Assembly (NCBI GenBank): GCA_020881915.1
Contig: JAJFPB010000012.1
Location: 248,001 to 312,000 of the forward strand
Reading direction: 5' to 3'
Source: Paramyrothecium sp. XJ0827
Taxonomy: Eukaryota; Ascomycota; Sordariomycetes; Hypocreales; Stachybotryaceae
DNA length: 64,000 nucleotides
Shown here: positions 21,720-32,913 of the stretch, piece after piece
Layout of the letters: each line of letters begins with the position of its first letter
Numbering within the stretch: position 1 is the stretch's first letter
The notes under the pieces: model-generated
Database searches by the model: none
Seen by the model: only the letters and a program-made list of their open reading frames with translations
What the model was told of the DNA's origin: nothing
Made by a program: the position numbers and the translations under genes

Positions 21720-23729
21720 TTATACTTTCCTAGCTATCTCGTAAAGTTTTAAAGTCTCTTCTGAATCATTTGATTCATGCTGATACGCCTTATGTTCGAC
21801 CACATCTTTGTCGTCGTATTCATGGGCCAAGCCAGCACGCTCCGCTTTCTTAATAGCGTAAATCGTCGAAACCTTTTCGATACTCATGACTACATCGTAG
21901 CAAGTCAGCGGGAGCTCTTCAGCTTCGATCGGGTTGACTTACCGAGAATGAGGACAAATGACAATGTTGGCAAGAGCACACCGCTATTAATGTAACTCGT
22001 GGTGCGCTCGTCCATGAGACCCATCAGACCCATTAAGCCCAAGAAAACCCCCATACCCACTCGAATCATGATCAATACGCGATCCAACTTGTCTCGGTCG
22101 CCAATGCTCATACTGCGGAACACTCCGAGGATGATCATGACAAAAGCTGTGCAGACAAAGTAATATATGAAGATCATCTTAAAGACAACAAAGTATGCAT
22201 CCATCTGAGCGACGCCTGAGCCATTAGCAGCCTGAACCTGTACATCGGGAACAACTAGGTTGTTGGAGATGAACTGCTCGTTCTGGACTAGGGAGGTAAA
22301 TTCCTCAAAGTAAAATCTCAGGATGCCGCTTTTATCTGGAGATCCACCCGTCGGGAGGCCAGCGGCAATGGTTGCAGGATCATTTTGCCATGTGAGGTTC
22401 ATCTTGACAAGAGCTGTCTGCATATAACTCCACGAGTCTGAGTCCTCAAATCCAAAAGACTTGATGGTGTCATTAAAGGTGCGGACAATCGTGGAGCCCG
22501 TGTCGGGTGCGAGTTCCCCCAGACGGTATACGTCGGGAGATCTGCCGATAATCTGATCAATGTATCCGTAGATCTTGTTGAAATTATACTGTACGTTGGC
22601 TATGATGGTCCATGTGCGAAGGCCTTCCAGCGTGAGGGCCAGGGAGAGATGGAAAGGCAGATGGAGCATGGCGTAGATCTGCTGCTTAGCAGGTTGAAAG
22701 TGTCGCGCATCTTCAATGCCAGAGTTACCAAAATACAAACAATATATAAAATACTGGCAGTGGGTCAGCAGGCCACAAAATTCTGCAGGAGGAGCCGGGG
22801 TTCTGGTCACTTACAATGCTCAGGATTACGCAGAGAGCTTGTCCAAAAGAGTTTGAAGTCCAGCCCGTCTTGGAACTGATCTTGGCAAAGCCAAACGCGC
22901 ACACGATGACACCTTCACCGAGTATCATCAGAGTCAAAACCATGAGACGCTTGTGAAGATGCGTGTTCCTGAAGCCAATACAGTCGTAGCGGGCTGCGAG
23001 AATAGATGTGGAGGCAAGCTCGAAGGCAAGAATGGCATAGTAGCCGTAAAACCCTTGCATTCGCCCCTTATCTAGGAGGAGAAATTTGAATAGAGCGGCA
23101 TAGATCAGACTGGCCAGGCAATACATGCCCGATGTCAGAAGAAGAGGTGTCTTGGCAGGGCGGTGCTTGCTCCCGACGAGCCAGTAGGCAGCAAAGTACT
23201 GCAGGGAAAAGAGTGCGCGTGAGACAATCATCAGCACATTGAGCGAGCCAAAGCCGGACAAATCCCCTTTACTCTTGCCCTTGGTGGGAGCGTCCATGTC
23301 CAGGCACCCCGTAGCCGAAGCGAAGCCAATAAACATGCACATCTGAACGGCCTTGGTGAAGCGCTCGAATATGCTGTCGAAGCCAAATCGGACATCATAG
23401 AGGCAGATCTGCAGCCAGGAAGCCCAGATGACACCAAAGTAAACGGCATACGAAGACAAGGCCTCGTTGCTGTTGATTTCATGGTTTTTGGTGAAGGTGC
23501 TGAAGATAGCTACAAAGAAGAGGTCTATCAGGAGCTCGATATTGCGAGCGTCCTCGCGCTCGTGGTAGCGGAGGTGGTGGCTGTCGGCGTGTTCCACTAG
23601 TTGACCAAACGCAGGGAGGTTCTCCAAAAGTCGTCGGTGCAGGATCTTGACCTTTTTGGCGGTGATGGTGTCACCCTCTACAGAGGGGAGCTCATGACTC
23701 TTGATGGCTATATTGTGGTGGCTCATCAT
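21720..23729 (-). CDS. LtrA-family (low temperature requirement A) multi-pass membrane protein
   Basis: Three exons (22815-23729, 21943-22753, 21720-21889) are joined by introns of 61 nt (GTAAGT, branch TGCTGAC, CAG) and 53 nt (GTAAGT, branch CGCTGAC, TAG). The product is 631 aa. The start at 23729 (MMSHHNIA) is chosen because the upstream extension is not ATG-driven. After a ~60-residue cytosolic N-terminus comes the LtrA hallmark HEREDARNIELLIDLFFVA. Many hydrophobic helices follow, including GLRTWTII and FKMIFIYYFVCTAFVMIILG. The C-terminal exon encodes a charged cytosolic tail (VMSIEKVSTIYAIKKAER to a TAA). LtrA proteins are integral membrane proteins of poorly known function. No enzymatic role is claimed. 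Confidence 0.85.
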
Positions 23730-24848
23730 GAGTGAATAGGCCCTAGCGAAACGAAACGAAAAAGAAGAAGGAAAAGAGTCAATGATGTTAGCCGCGCTCT
23801 CATTGACATCTGTTCCAGTCCTGCCCATATATGCTTTATGTGATCCGATGCTCTGGCAACGGCATACACAACTTCCGGGTGACAGCTCAATATATGTCAG
23901 ACGGTATCGAATTCGTTGCAGGTTCAAGTCCCTTGAGCGGCTCGCGTCTCAAGGCATAAAAATAACGGCCACTTGACCGAATGGGGTTGGTATATTAGTG
24001 CCAAGAGCCTTTATTTTAGCCACAGACAGACCCTTTGCTGCGGCCGCACTCTTCAACGTATTTCACCAACACCAGATTGGTTGTAGGATGCCGTCAAAGC
24101 GCTTGGTAGCCGACACGTCATTCAAACAACACTAAGCACAAACCACCTAGTGTCCATTACTAGTGGAGATTTGGAGATAAAGTTGGTGAGAACTAAGCGG
24201 CTGAAACGTCACTAAAACAGATGTCAAATAAAGTTTCCGGGGAATCACCGTGCCCTTGGAACAAGGAAAATCACGGAGTCGCAGTGCCAGGTTCTATGAT
24301 ACACAGCACGCCGCCAAGATTGCAATTACCGGGCTCCTTTCCGGCGCACGTAATTGCATGGTGAGGAGAGGGCTGGATCCGAGACCAACCCTACCCCATC
24401 GGTATCAGTCTTAACCGCTGCGTTCGTGTTTTACTTACCTTGAATTTCATGAAGCTCAATTTATTTACGATTTCGGAAGTTGTCGTTCCAACGTGTGATT
24501 CGTAGGGCCTGGCGACTGGTTGTTCTTAAGAAGAGTTGCCTGATATTACAACTTAGCTCTCCCAAAATCGACGGCGTCGATGGAGCACACGTGTCTGTTC
24601 ACCTCAAAAGTATTGGTTGGATTCAGATATCACTAGCGTACGACATTTTGCGTGACAAGCTTGTCTCGTCTTCCATGAAGCCACGGGTACATTTGAGCCT
24701 CCATCTATGGTCATCACAAAATGCACAATTGCTAGCACAAACACACAAACACATCTCCAACAATATGATAAGGAAATATCATGTGATTTATGAATAACAA
24801 TTGATCCTCTTGCTATTCCTGAAGCCGTGAAGTTCCCCTCCTTCGTCA
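23730..24848. other. Intergenic region without a supported gene
   Basis: This is upstream DNA of the LtrA gene plus the 3' flank of the P450 gene. A plus-strand ORF at 24480-24797 lacks motifs. A tRNA-like GGTTCAAGTCC box near 23918 has no matching T-stem or acceptor stem. Confidence 0.5.
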
Positions 24849-26491
24849 TCACCCTAAGGTTGCACCATTCGTTGCCATTTCGTAGTCTCTTACAACGCCC
24901 TCGCTCTTATTAGCCCGCAATTTAAACTTGACCTTGAACGGCCTGGGACTCAGAACGATCCCATCATGGAACCCGGTCGTCGGAGTGAGGTCCAGCTTCT
25001 CCAACGCGACAATTTCGTATGCCCAGATAATTTTGGACATGGCCAGTAGGATTGAAGTCTCCGCAAATTGCTCGCCTGGGCATACTCTTCGGCCAACACC
25101 AAAGCCATACGTCGACTTTCGTTTTTCGGAGCTGACACCATCTTTCAAGCCCAAGGGGTGCTGGATGTATCGTTCTGGGCGAAATTGCTCCGGATCCTCG
25201 TACTCTTCGGAGTTTTGTTGAAGCGCCCAAATATTAGCCAATACCGTTGTGCCTTTTGGAATTCTATATCCCTGGAAGAAATCGTCCTGTTCGACGATGT
25301 GAGGGAGTCCACTGGGAGTAGGGGGGCGAAGGCGAAGTGTCTAACGCGAAAGGTTAAGATGTTGATTTATCGGACCAGGCGAAAAATATACTAACCTCGA
25401 GGAAGCATGCTCGCAAATATTGTAGTCCCAATAGGTCACTTGTTGGAGGGCTATCTGGGCTAAGCTTTTTTTATCTCATGATACGCGTGATCTTGCTTGT
25501 CGGGGTGCGTAGCCATGAACAATATGAAGCTGTTGATGCTTGCCCAGGTTGTATCGACGGCAGCATCAAGGAGATTGCCACCGAACCACGCCACATTAGT
25601 GTCGTCGAATTTCACGTTGTCGTCGTTGTGCATCTCATGATCCAAAATCTTTGTCATGAAACAATCAGTCTCGACGGCGCTTCGTCCGTTAAGAAATCCT
25701 TTGGCTGTTTGCAGAAAGGACGAGTATTCCTCTTCATAGTATGCTCGCACTAGTTTTGCATCCGTTTTCCATTTTGCATATCTCTCCGGTATCCATCGTA
25801 AGATGGGGAAGATGTCCACTGGGGGCGCGTTTCCAGGCTCAAGAAGTTGCAACCACTTTTCTTGGGCATGGAAAAATCGATCGCTGAATTCCTTGCCACG
25901 ATCTTCGAGACGCTGCCCAGTGATAGCCATAAGGGACGTTGCCAGTGCCCAAAATTTGAGATGCTCGAGGCTAGTTTCCGGTGTTGAGCTGAGCAGATGG
26001 AACGAAAGTGTTGCCGATGTGACCTCTTGGATCGGCCTTGTATTCTTCTGACCCTGTGTATTGGCAAAGTCAGTAGCAAAGGTGCGCCATTTACGAAGGT
26101 ATGGCCCAGGATTCAGATTCAAAAGGTGTATTTCTTGTTGTTCCTTCATGACGTTCTTTGTTGGTATGTATCCGAACTTTCGGCCGGAGTATATTGCTCC
26201 TCGTCTGCCAAAAAGCTCGTGTACATAATGCGGATCGTTCAATATGACGAGGTTAGCCGAGCCGATCTTGAGGCCCATGATCTTCCCATAGGTCTTGGAC
26301 CATTCCGTAAATTTGAGAAACGGTTGTTTGGCAGGGATTTGGTGCATATTCCCGATACCAGGTAGTGTCGCTGGTCCTGGAGGAAAATCTTTCGAGCGCA
26401 ATGTTGACAAAATGAATTTGGTAGTGACGAAGCATAGCGAGACAGTGGTAACCGCAATACTCGTCAACACCCAGCTGTACCCAAGTGCCAT
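24849..26491 (-). CDS. Cytochrome P450 monooxygenase carrying a homopolymer frameshift
   Basis: Exons 25396-26491 and 24849-25340 flank a 55-nt intron (GTTAGT..TAG). The expected product is about 528 aa. All P450 landmarks are present: N-terminal membrane anchor (WVLTSIAVTTVSLCFVTT), proline hinge (FPPGPATLPGIGN), I-helix (GGNLLDAAVDTTWAS), ExxR helix (FLETLRLRPP, spanning the splice) and heme-binding loop FGVGRRVCPG. The substrate is unknown; overall it resembles CYP64-like secondary-metabolism P450s. Between HEIKK and LSPDSPP the frame slips at a run of seven A (25467-25473 as T on the plus strand); six would restore it. Everything else is intact, so a sequencing slip or a very recent mutation are both possible. 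No biosynthetic core enzyme is visible nearby. Confidence 0.85.
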
Positions 26492-26564
26492 GATTGGTGA
26501 TGATGATTAACGGATAACGTGGAGCGCCGCACAAAGATCCGCCACAGTGTACGGTCTAGTCAAC

Positions 26565-26572
26565 TTATATAC
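26565..26572 (-). promoter_or_regulatory. TATA-like box upstream of the P450 gene
   Basis: On the minus strand the sequence reads AAGTATATAAGTTG, about 75 bp upstream of the P450 ATG at 26491. It fits a core promoter by sequence and distance only. Confidence 0.35.
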
Positions 26573-27104
26573 TTGCTTACCATAAGGATCCCTTTCACAT
26601 GCGCCCTTTTGCAGTGTTTGAGTTGTGCTTGCAGCGCAATACAACCCAACGTACAGGCGACATGGGCCGAGGTGCCGATGTATGAACATGTATGGCCAGA
26701 TCTGCAATGATCTAGTAAGGAGAGTGTTAACACCTGTGATTCAATTGGGCGTGAATGTGATCGACATCATGCATGTTGACCGGTGTGAAGTCTTCAGCTA
26801 ATGTGGCTGCGGATAACTGTGGCTCATTGGTTGTCATATATTGCCGCTCGGCATGGTCCCCTCGAATGGCAGCCACCTTTTGAGAATGATTTTCAGCTAG
26901 AGGTACATGATGATGAGCGGGTCGTTCAGGCTCAGCGGTGATGCTTGCGGAGCCCCTGGGCCGCAATCCACCCAAGCCGATGACCTGGCACTGAGTTGAG
27001 ACCAAAGAAATATCCTACCCGACCGATAACATTTTCGTCGAATCACAACCCATCAATATGATGTGACGCTGTTGGACAAAGAGAGTTCAATCGAGGAACG
27101 AGAA
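26573..27104. other. Intergenic region between the P450 and GNAT genes
   Basis: A 92-codon minus-strand frame (26727-27005) reads smoothly near its end (EDFTPVNMHDVDHIHAQLN), but I recognise no family and no splice partner. It could be a gene relic. Nothing else is visible. Confidence 0.3.
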
Positions 27105-27907
27105 TTAAGTATCTTTCGGACGGCTGAGATGGAATCCAACCAAAGTCACCGGCTCCCCAAGACGGTGAACTTGCGTATCCGGTTCTGTCCATTCTATGGT
27201 CCTCTTGAACCCTACTTTCTGCAGCAATTTTTGACTCTTGATATTGTCCGCATCCGTATTTGCAAATATTTGTTCCTCTGAACTCTCCGACCCTGAGACG
27301 CTGAGTGGATGCACCTCGAGACGCGTATTGGTCCAGGGTAGGCTCCACCATGCGCTCAAGAAGCCTTGCAGAAACTCATAGGCGTATCCTTGGCCCCTGT
27401 TGCCAATAAATCAGCACAAATCTCAGGAATGTTGTGAGAGTGTTCGTTATGCACTCTCAAGGGGATATGTGAACAGAATGGTAGTTGAAAGAATTAAACA
27501 AGGGAAGGGATGGAAACCAACCAAAACTCCTTTCTGAACTTGTAGCCAATCTCAGGCCATCCGCTTGATGACGATGCCATGGCATGCACTCCGCCCTCGC
27601 CAATCAGCTCGCCGTTCGCTAGTAGGAATGCACCAAATAAAAAAGTTCTTGTGTCATTTGGTGCCAGGAAAAAGTCTAGCGCTGCCTTGGTTTGCTCAAT
27701 GTCGTGGTCAGGTCTCCCGAGTGATGTCCCAGTCATTGCTTCAGGCTGGGTGCGGAGAACATGTAACGCATCGAGATCATCTCGGCATATGGGTCGTATT
27801 GAGAGTCTTGCGGTACGAATCTCTTTGCGTTCCGAATTTGAGGGCAGGGGCAGCACTGGGAGCGTAGTGCTCACCGTAGTACGGCTTAGCATTTTGTCCC
27901 CTGACAT
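27105..27907 (-). CDS. GNAT-family N-acetyltransferase (225 aa)
   Basis: Two exons, 27522-27907 and 27105-27396, are separated by a 125-nt intron (GTTGGT..CAG). The joint rebuilds WGQGYAYEFLQGF, the acetyl-CoA-binding motif A of the RimJ/RimL-type GNAT fold. Upstream are IRTARLSIRPICRDDLDALH (beta1-alpha1) and NGELIGEGGVHA followed by PEIGYKF. Downstream is NTDADNIKSQKLLQKVGF, the motif B segment with N..S..L..K.GF. The ATG at 27907 is preferred. An upstream frame extension exists but is AT-rich. The acceptor substrate cannot be told from sequence; protein N-termini or small amines are usual. Confidence 0.75.
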
Positions 27908-29124
27908 TTTGGTGTGTGAAGATAAATATTGAACCGATGAAGGAATTATTACTAATTTACAGCCTGATAAAACTCCCGATATTTGGCGGAAGTCCATCTA
28001 TTAAATATTGCTCGGATGCCTCGACGCTAGAAGTAATTGACGCTAATAGGGACAAAAATACAAGTGAGTCATGCGGCCAGCGGCTGAGACTTGTTAGTCC
28101 TATTACTTACTCCAAATACGTCTATAGTGAAGTATCAGTCCAAAAAAGTAAATTGTTAGTTTTTAAACATATGATACTTCAATTTATTTCGAGATTTAGA
28201 GTACTATTTTTTGGTTCATAAAGAGGGAGTAAACATACCTGACATATTTATATTTACCTCGTACATACATCCTATTTACTAAGTACTAAGAATCAAAGAC
28301 TTATTACTACTACCATGACTAAGATAACATACTTTACTACATAATTATTGGGGCATGTTTGAACTGGAAAATGCAGTAGACGACAAAATCAAACTTGAGA
28401 AGTTGGTCACATCTGCAGGTTTGGCTTCTGCTTTGTTCTGAAACCCACTGCTGTCCAAATCGTATTCCAATCTCGATGTCCTTCAAAGGTTCACGTCTTT
28501 GTGCTGCACTGTGATTTCTCTCTTAACGTCATCTTGCATTATACACTGAAGATCAGGGTCACTGAGAAGTCGAGTTGATTGTACCCTCCAAGTTTCCAGT
28601 CACATAACGACCAAATGTGTACCAAATCATAGAAGCTTTTGATTGTGTTGCAAGTAGAACCGCTGGGATCTCCGCCTTCTGGTAGCTATGATTTGAGTTC
28701 AAATGGCCAGACTAGCTGATATGGACCATGTGCAAGGTGGGATGCAACGTGGCACACAAAGTCCAAACGAGGACAGCCACAACCCACCCGACCAATCAAG
28801 AAGGCTGAACGCGATGAGGGAACGGGATCAGCCGAGTAATCAGCCAGAGAGAGGCTGAAGAGATCAAGAAGCAGCTTTGACCCCGCCTTCATGCTTTGTG
28901 CAAGGCTGTAAGCAAACACACAATTCGCCAGTTCTCCTCGCCGTGTTTTGAGGTTGGCTGTTTGGTTCTGCGGTGTTGTTAACCGTCACTAAATTCATGC
29001 ATTAGGCTCCAACAAGATCCGGGGATTTCGCATCTTTCGGCTTTTTTTACTGGACCCACAATTGACTTATCATCAGTTCGTTCTGCATCCATCCTCCTTG
29101 GCAGGTTCTCTCGGCCAGATTGAC
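27908..29124. other. AT-rich intergenic region with a possible MITE
   Basis: No gene is supported. A short AT-rich segment at 28100-28232 may be a miniature inverted-repeat element. The stretch 28240-28340 is AT-rich low complexity. The remainder is unremarkable. Confidence 0.4.
28100..28232. mobile_element. Candidate MITE with TTACTCC-type ends
   Basis: The left end reads TTACTTACTCCAAATA. The right end, on the opposite strand, reads GTTTACTCCCTCTTTATG followed by AACCAAAAAATAGTAC. TTACTCC and AGTCCAAAAAA/ACCAAAAAAT phrases match in inverted orientation, as in Tc1/mariner-derived (Stowaway-like) MITEs. Pairing is imperfect and I see no clean TA duplication, so this is tentative. Confidence 0.25.
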
Positions 29125-29853
29125 TGATTTTATGGTCCCTCAAGGGTTCTCCCTGGGCACCGCCAGACCTTTCTACCCATGATTCGGAAGAGGAATGTGT
29201 GTATGAACAACACTTCTCGGAGGGATCGGGCAGCTCTCCTGACCAGGCGGCCACGCAACCACGGCAAGAGCCTATACGAGCACCGAGACGAGAAATGGCG
29301 CAAGAGGTGATTCTTTTTGCCCAAAATCCGTTCACAGATGCAATACTGATGGTGCTTGAAGAATCGGAACAGGAGTCGCAGATATCGAGACTCATATGCC
29401 ACTCCTTCCGGTCCGGACAACACGCCCCCAGCACAATTACAATCGGTTCTGCAGACCGGAAAACCAAAGTATCAAATAAAAGAGTACCAAGAAAGAAAGC
29501 GCCAACCTAAGATGATACCTTCAGACAAAACAAGTCTCCCATGCTTCTTTCATTTCGCCACCACGTAAAACCAGCGCCAAAGAACAGCCAACGGGCAGAG
29601 CGCCTACACCGAAGGCAGCTGAAAGAGTCCCCGCTGTACTAAGTTCCATTTATAAATAGCACACGATCGTGGGACGCAAGTCTCCGTACCTAGGGCATTG
29701 GGTGAAGTACCTGCACCAAAGAATGCTCCTTCCACACAAAAGCGCGCTCTAAGGCCGCAGCTGCGTAGAATTTCGTTGAAGGACGACGAAGAGGATGAGA
29801 CAATCCCAACAGACAGTGACTGGATCTACGAATTTAGAGGAAAGTTACCTTAA
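29125..29853 (+). pseudogene. Coding-like relic on the plus strand
   Basis: An open frame from 29125 reads DLSTHDSEEECVYEQHFSEG, then DAILMVLEESEQE. A second frame overlapping its end carries PPAQLQSVLQTGKPKYQIKE. A third, near 29755-29853, gives RRISLKDDEEDETIPTDSDW and then a stop. The pieces have coding-like composition but sit in different frames without clear splice sites. I take this as a degraded gene of unknown identity. Confidence 0.3.
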
Positions 29854-30074
29854 GTTGGCAAAGCATAATCTGGTGGGATCCACTTACTATGATTTTGGCG
29901 CCTTGTATTAAAATTGTGAGTAGTTTACTGAGTATTATAGCTCAATTCTCTGGCACTTACGCCAAGTAAGGAGTATGAAGAGGCATATCTTAAATACTTA
30001 ACTAGAGTTAACTTTAATGCCCACTTCTTTCAACGGCCAGTATTTATCACTAATCATTTAAAGTCGAATCCTCT

Positions 30075-32180
30075 TCACAGCAAAGCCGGAAGACCATTCA
30101 AATCCAAAGGCCAACTCCGCCAATCACTCCTCCAACCCTCCTCCAAAATACCGGCCTCTTCGTCTCGCTCATGTGGGTCGTTGGTCAATCCTGCTTCAGG
30201 CCTTGTTTTTGTGGGTCGAGGCCATAAGCGACGATATATTGGCTTGAGCTCACATCGACTCTCGACGTAATTCTCATCATGTAACTCGGCCGCCCTGAGC
30301 CGTGCCTTCTTGCTGAGCTCATGAGCAAGGACTTCATGACGGTGGCCATCGCGGGAATCCCATTCAAGCAGCCAAGAGCGTGCTATCTGCAAGAAGTATC
30401 GGTCTAGAATGAGCGAATTCATTCTAGAGAAGTTTTGCCACCCAGCAACCTTAAGCTGAACAGTCTTCATGGAGCAGCGAGTGGCGCACGGCTGGCCATT
30501 GTCATTTCTTCCAGAAGTTGTTATAACGTGAAAGATAGACCTCGCTAGAGTTTCGTCGACGGCGCCATTGATGAAAGCTTCTCGCATGTGTCCGTTACGA
30601 TAAGGGGGGAAATGATTGAGGTGCCGAGAATCAAATTCATCAAATGAGGATGGCATAGGTGAATGTGCGTTGGGGACCTCCGCGATCAGCATGACTGACA
30701 AATGCCGTAAGTTTTGAAGACTGCCCAGGATTCGGTATATCAAAACCTCATCGGCGTTGCCTCCTGCTCGTGTAATCGGTAAAGCGAGGTCCTCGAGCAG
30801 GGGGCACTGTTCCACCAAATTCTCAATGGCGCTTTGGGACAAGGCCCCGCGCGTGCCTCGCCGAGAAATCGCTACGAGACGAAGAGCTGTCAGGCTTCGA
30901 CCCAGAAAATCTACTGGAGATACCACACGAAAGTCCCAGTCTTCGAGCTGAAGCGTAGATGCTCCTTGGCGGACAATGCTTTGAACAAAAAGGCCAATTG
31001 ATTCCAAGTGGTATCGCATTTCATCGTCAGTTGTTTGTTGCTCCTGCTTCGAGGCTCGTAAGACCAGCGTCTTCAAGGAAGGGAACTTGTAATCTGTTCC
31101 TAAACTTGACAACAACTCGGCGGGAATTTCGATGTTTAGTTTGAGCACTCGTAGTGCCGAGAAGTCGGTGTGTTCCTTCCAATACGCTAATTGTCCTGGT
31201 AGACAGGGACCGGCCAAGGTCCTACTCGATAACTGCAGATGCTGAATAGAGCCCAAAGACAAAGGCGGGAGCAGCCTGGCGTTGTCGCCTCGACGAAGAA
31301 TGTTGTCCTCTGCACGTAAGGGAGGTTCATGTGGAGGAACTGCTTGGAGCAAGTTTGCGCGATAGATAACGCGAATTTGCTTTACCTTGGGAGCCAGTCC
31401 AGCCACCACGCACATAGCAGCTTCGGCTTCGTAGAAGCGTCCGTTGTCGGCATCCTCGCCACCAAGGGCGTCATCCAGATCACGCTCCACTTCCTCTTGG
31501 ACGCTTCGGATGCTATAAAGATTCGGTGACGTAACTAGTTTGTGTTCGTGGGCATCCATTTCTGCAGCACCCAAACTGCGAAGGCGAAAAGTGTTCATTC
31601 GCAGCTTGCACTGAGGGAGTTTCTCATGCAGCACCTCCAACAAGCAGGGGGGAATCTGATTCTCGCATCCAAATATGAGGTCAGACAGCGCATTCATCTT
31701 TTCGACGAGCCGGGCTAACGGTTGCCATTTGTGGTTGGATTGGTACATGACGCTGAGAGGCTCGTCCGAGACTTCGTCTGATGGGTTGTCTGGATAGTCC
31801 AGCCAGTGGTCAACATTTGCATCATTGTCGTCGGCACGCTCAGGAGCGCAAATGCTGAGACGGCTCCAGGGTGTCTTCAATCGAGTTCCACAGGCCCTTG
31901 CATCTTGATCATCCTCAAATCCATCTCCAGTGATGACCAGACGTCGCACTAGCTGAAACCCATATTGTTCGCGTTGAAGTCTGGCTTGGCATTGCTCAAC
32001 CTGCTGAAGTAGTCCACCAAAGCCCGAAAAGCGTATCCTGATTGTGTGGAAGAGCAAAAACGCGGCCGCCGAGTAGCAGTTGCGATTTGCAAGAGCGAAC
32101 TTAGGCACGCTGGTTGGGTGCTCCTGATACAGCCTTTCGCAAACCTGCCGCAACAGTTCCGGGGGAAGTTCGTTGAGCAT
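30075..32180 (-). CDS. F-box protein with leucine-rich-repeat-like body (701 aa)
   Basis: One uninterrupted exon. The N-terminus, LNELPPELLRQVCERLYQ, is the fungal F-box signature that binds Skp1 in SCF ubiquitin ligases. The rest has irregular leucine-rich repeats (for example LRVLKLNIEIPAELL, FPSLKTLVL, LRHLSVML) typical of substrate-recognition domains in fungal F-box proteins. There are acidic inserts (DDNDANVDHWLDYPDN). No membrane segment or signal peptide is present. The target substrate is unknown. Length and architecture are normal for large fungal F-box/LRR proteins. Upstream of the ATG lies an AC/GA-rich leader and about 730 bp of gene-free DNA. Confidence 0.78.
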   Translation of the reverse strand: MLNELPPELLRQVCERLYQEHPTSVPKFALANRNCYSAAAFLLFHTIRIRFSGFGGLLQQVEQCQARLQREQYGFQLVRRLVITGDGFEDDQDARACGTRLKTPWSRLSICAPERADDNDANVDHWLDYPDNPSDEVSDEPLSVMYQSNHKWQPLARLVEKMNALSDLIFGCENQIPPCLLEVLHEKLPQCKLRMNTFRLRSLGAAEMDAHEHKLVTSPNLYSIRSVQEEVERDLDDALGGEDADNGRFYEAEAAMCVVAGLAPKVKQIRVIYRANLLQAVPPHEPPLRAEDNILRRGDNARLLPPLSLGSIQHLQLSSRTLAGPCLPGQLAYWKEHTDFSALRVLKLNIEIPAELLSSLGTDYKFPSLKTLVLRASKQEQQTTDDEMRYHLESIGLFVQSIVRQGASTLQLEDWDFRVVSPVDFLGRSLTALRLVAISRRGTRGALSQSAIENLVEQCPLLEDLALPITRAGGNADEVLIYRILGSLQNLRHLSVMLIAEVPNAHSPMPSSFDEFDSRHLNHFPPYRNGHMREAFINGAVDETLARSIFHVITTSGRNDNGQPCATRCSMKTVQLKVAGWQNFSRMNSLILDRYFLQIARSWLLEWDSRDGHRHEVLAHELSKKARLRAAELHDENYVESRCELKPIYRRLWPRPTKTRPEAGLTNDPHERDEEAGILEEGWRSDWRSWPLDLNGLPALL

Positions 32181-32913
32181 TGTGCACTGCGTTTTTCTTC
32201 AAGGTGCACAGGAGTGAGATGAGAATGTATGAAATGATCGCAGGCGCTTAAAGGGTAGCGGCAACTTTGCTGGCATGACCAGGATGCTCCCAGTCGAAGG
32301 CGGAAGAATTAAAATGAAAGCGACCATAATGATCGCTGGAACGAAGGCGCTACTTAAATTAGTGGTCAACCCGGCTAATAAAGTGGGCAGTCAATTCAAC
32401 ACTAGAACCTCAGACACTAGCGTATGTCTTTGAGGGGGCGTAATTCTCCTCCGCCATGGAAGGATTCAAATCTCCAGAGACAGTGGCTAAAGACAGCGTA
32501 GAGACAACTTCGTTGGGACGAAGAGGTTTCTAACGACTGATTTGATAGCTTATGCGGTCACCATAGATTCCAGAATATCTTGGCTCGACCACAGGTTGTA
32601 GCATGATTGGGGCTAAGAGCTTTGCTCGGCGATCTGATGTTCAAGCGTTGGCTGTCTGCTTGAATGCTAGAGCAATCTATCGCATTATCCTACGCATGTA
32701 GCACATCGATATTTTCCAGAATTGGATTGAGACGTCTGATAAAATAAAGGAGTTCAAGCTGAGACCTACTATATGCACCAAAGCGAAGGATGATTCAAGC
32801 GCTTGATAGAAGGTGGTGTGTTCACCACAATTCACATTTCTATGGCCGTTGAAACTACAAAGTCTGTACTATCCGTCTCAGTGTATTAGTCGGATCGCGA
32901 TGCGTGTTAAGTT
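32181..32913. other. Intergenic region with no gene seen
   Basis: Promoter side of the F-box gene and 3' flank of the four-exon secreted-protein gene. I see no open frame with coding character and no repeat. Confidence 0.5.

Noticed and set aside
23890..23945. tRNA-like B box (GGTTCAAGTCC) upstream of the LtrA gene
   Set aside because: The T-stem does not pair, the D and anticodon arms are poor and no acceptor stem is found.
24849..26491. Part of a secondary-metabolite cluster with the P450, Zn2Cys6 regulator and ABC transporter
   Set aside because: No polyketide synthase, peptide synthetase or terpene enzyme is visible, and the genes are 13-20 kb apart with unrelated genes between.
29130..29467. 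Minus-strand ORFs (97 and 162 codons) over the plus-strand relic
   Set aside because: Ser/Cys/Arg-rich antisense frames without motifs; the plus strand looks more coding-like.
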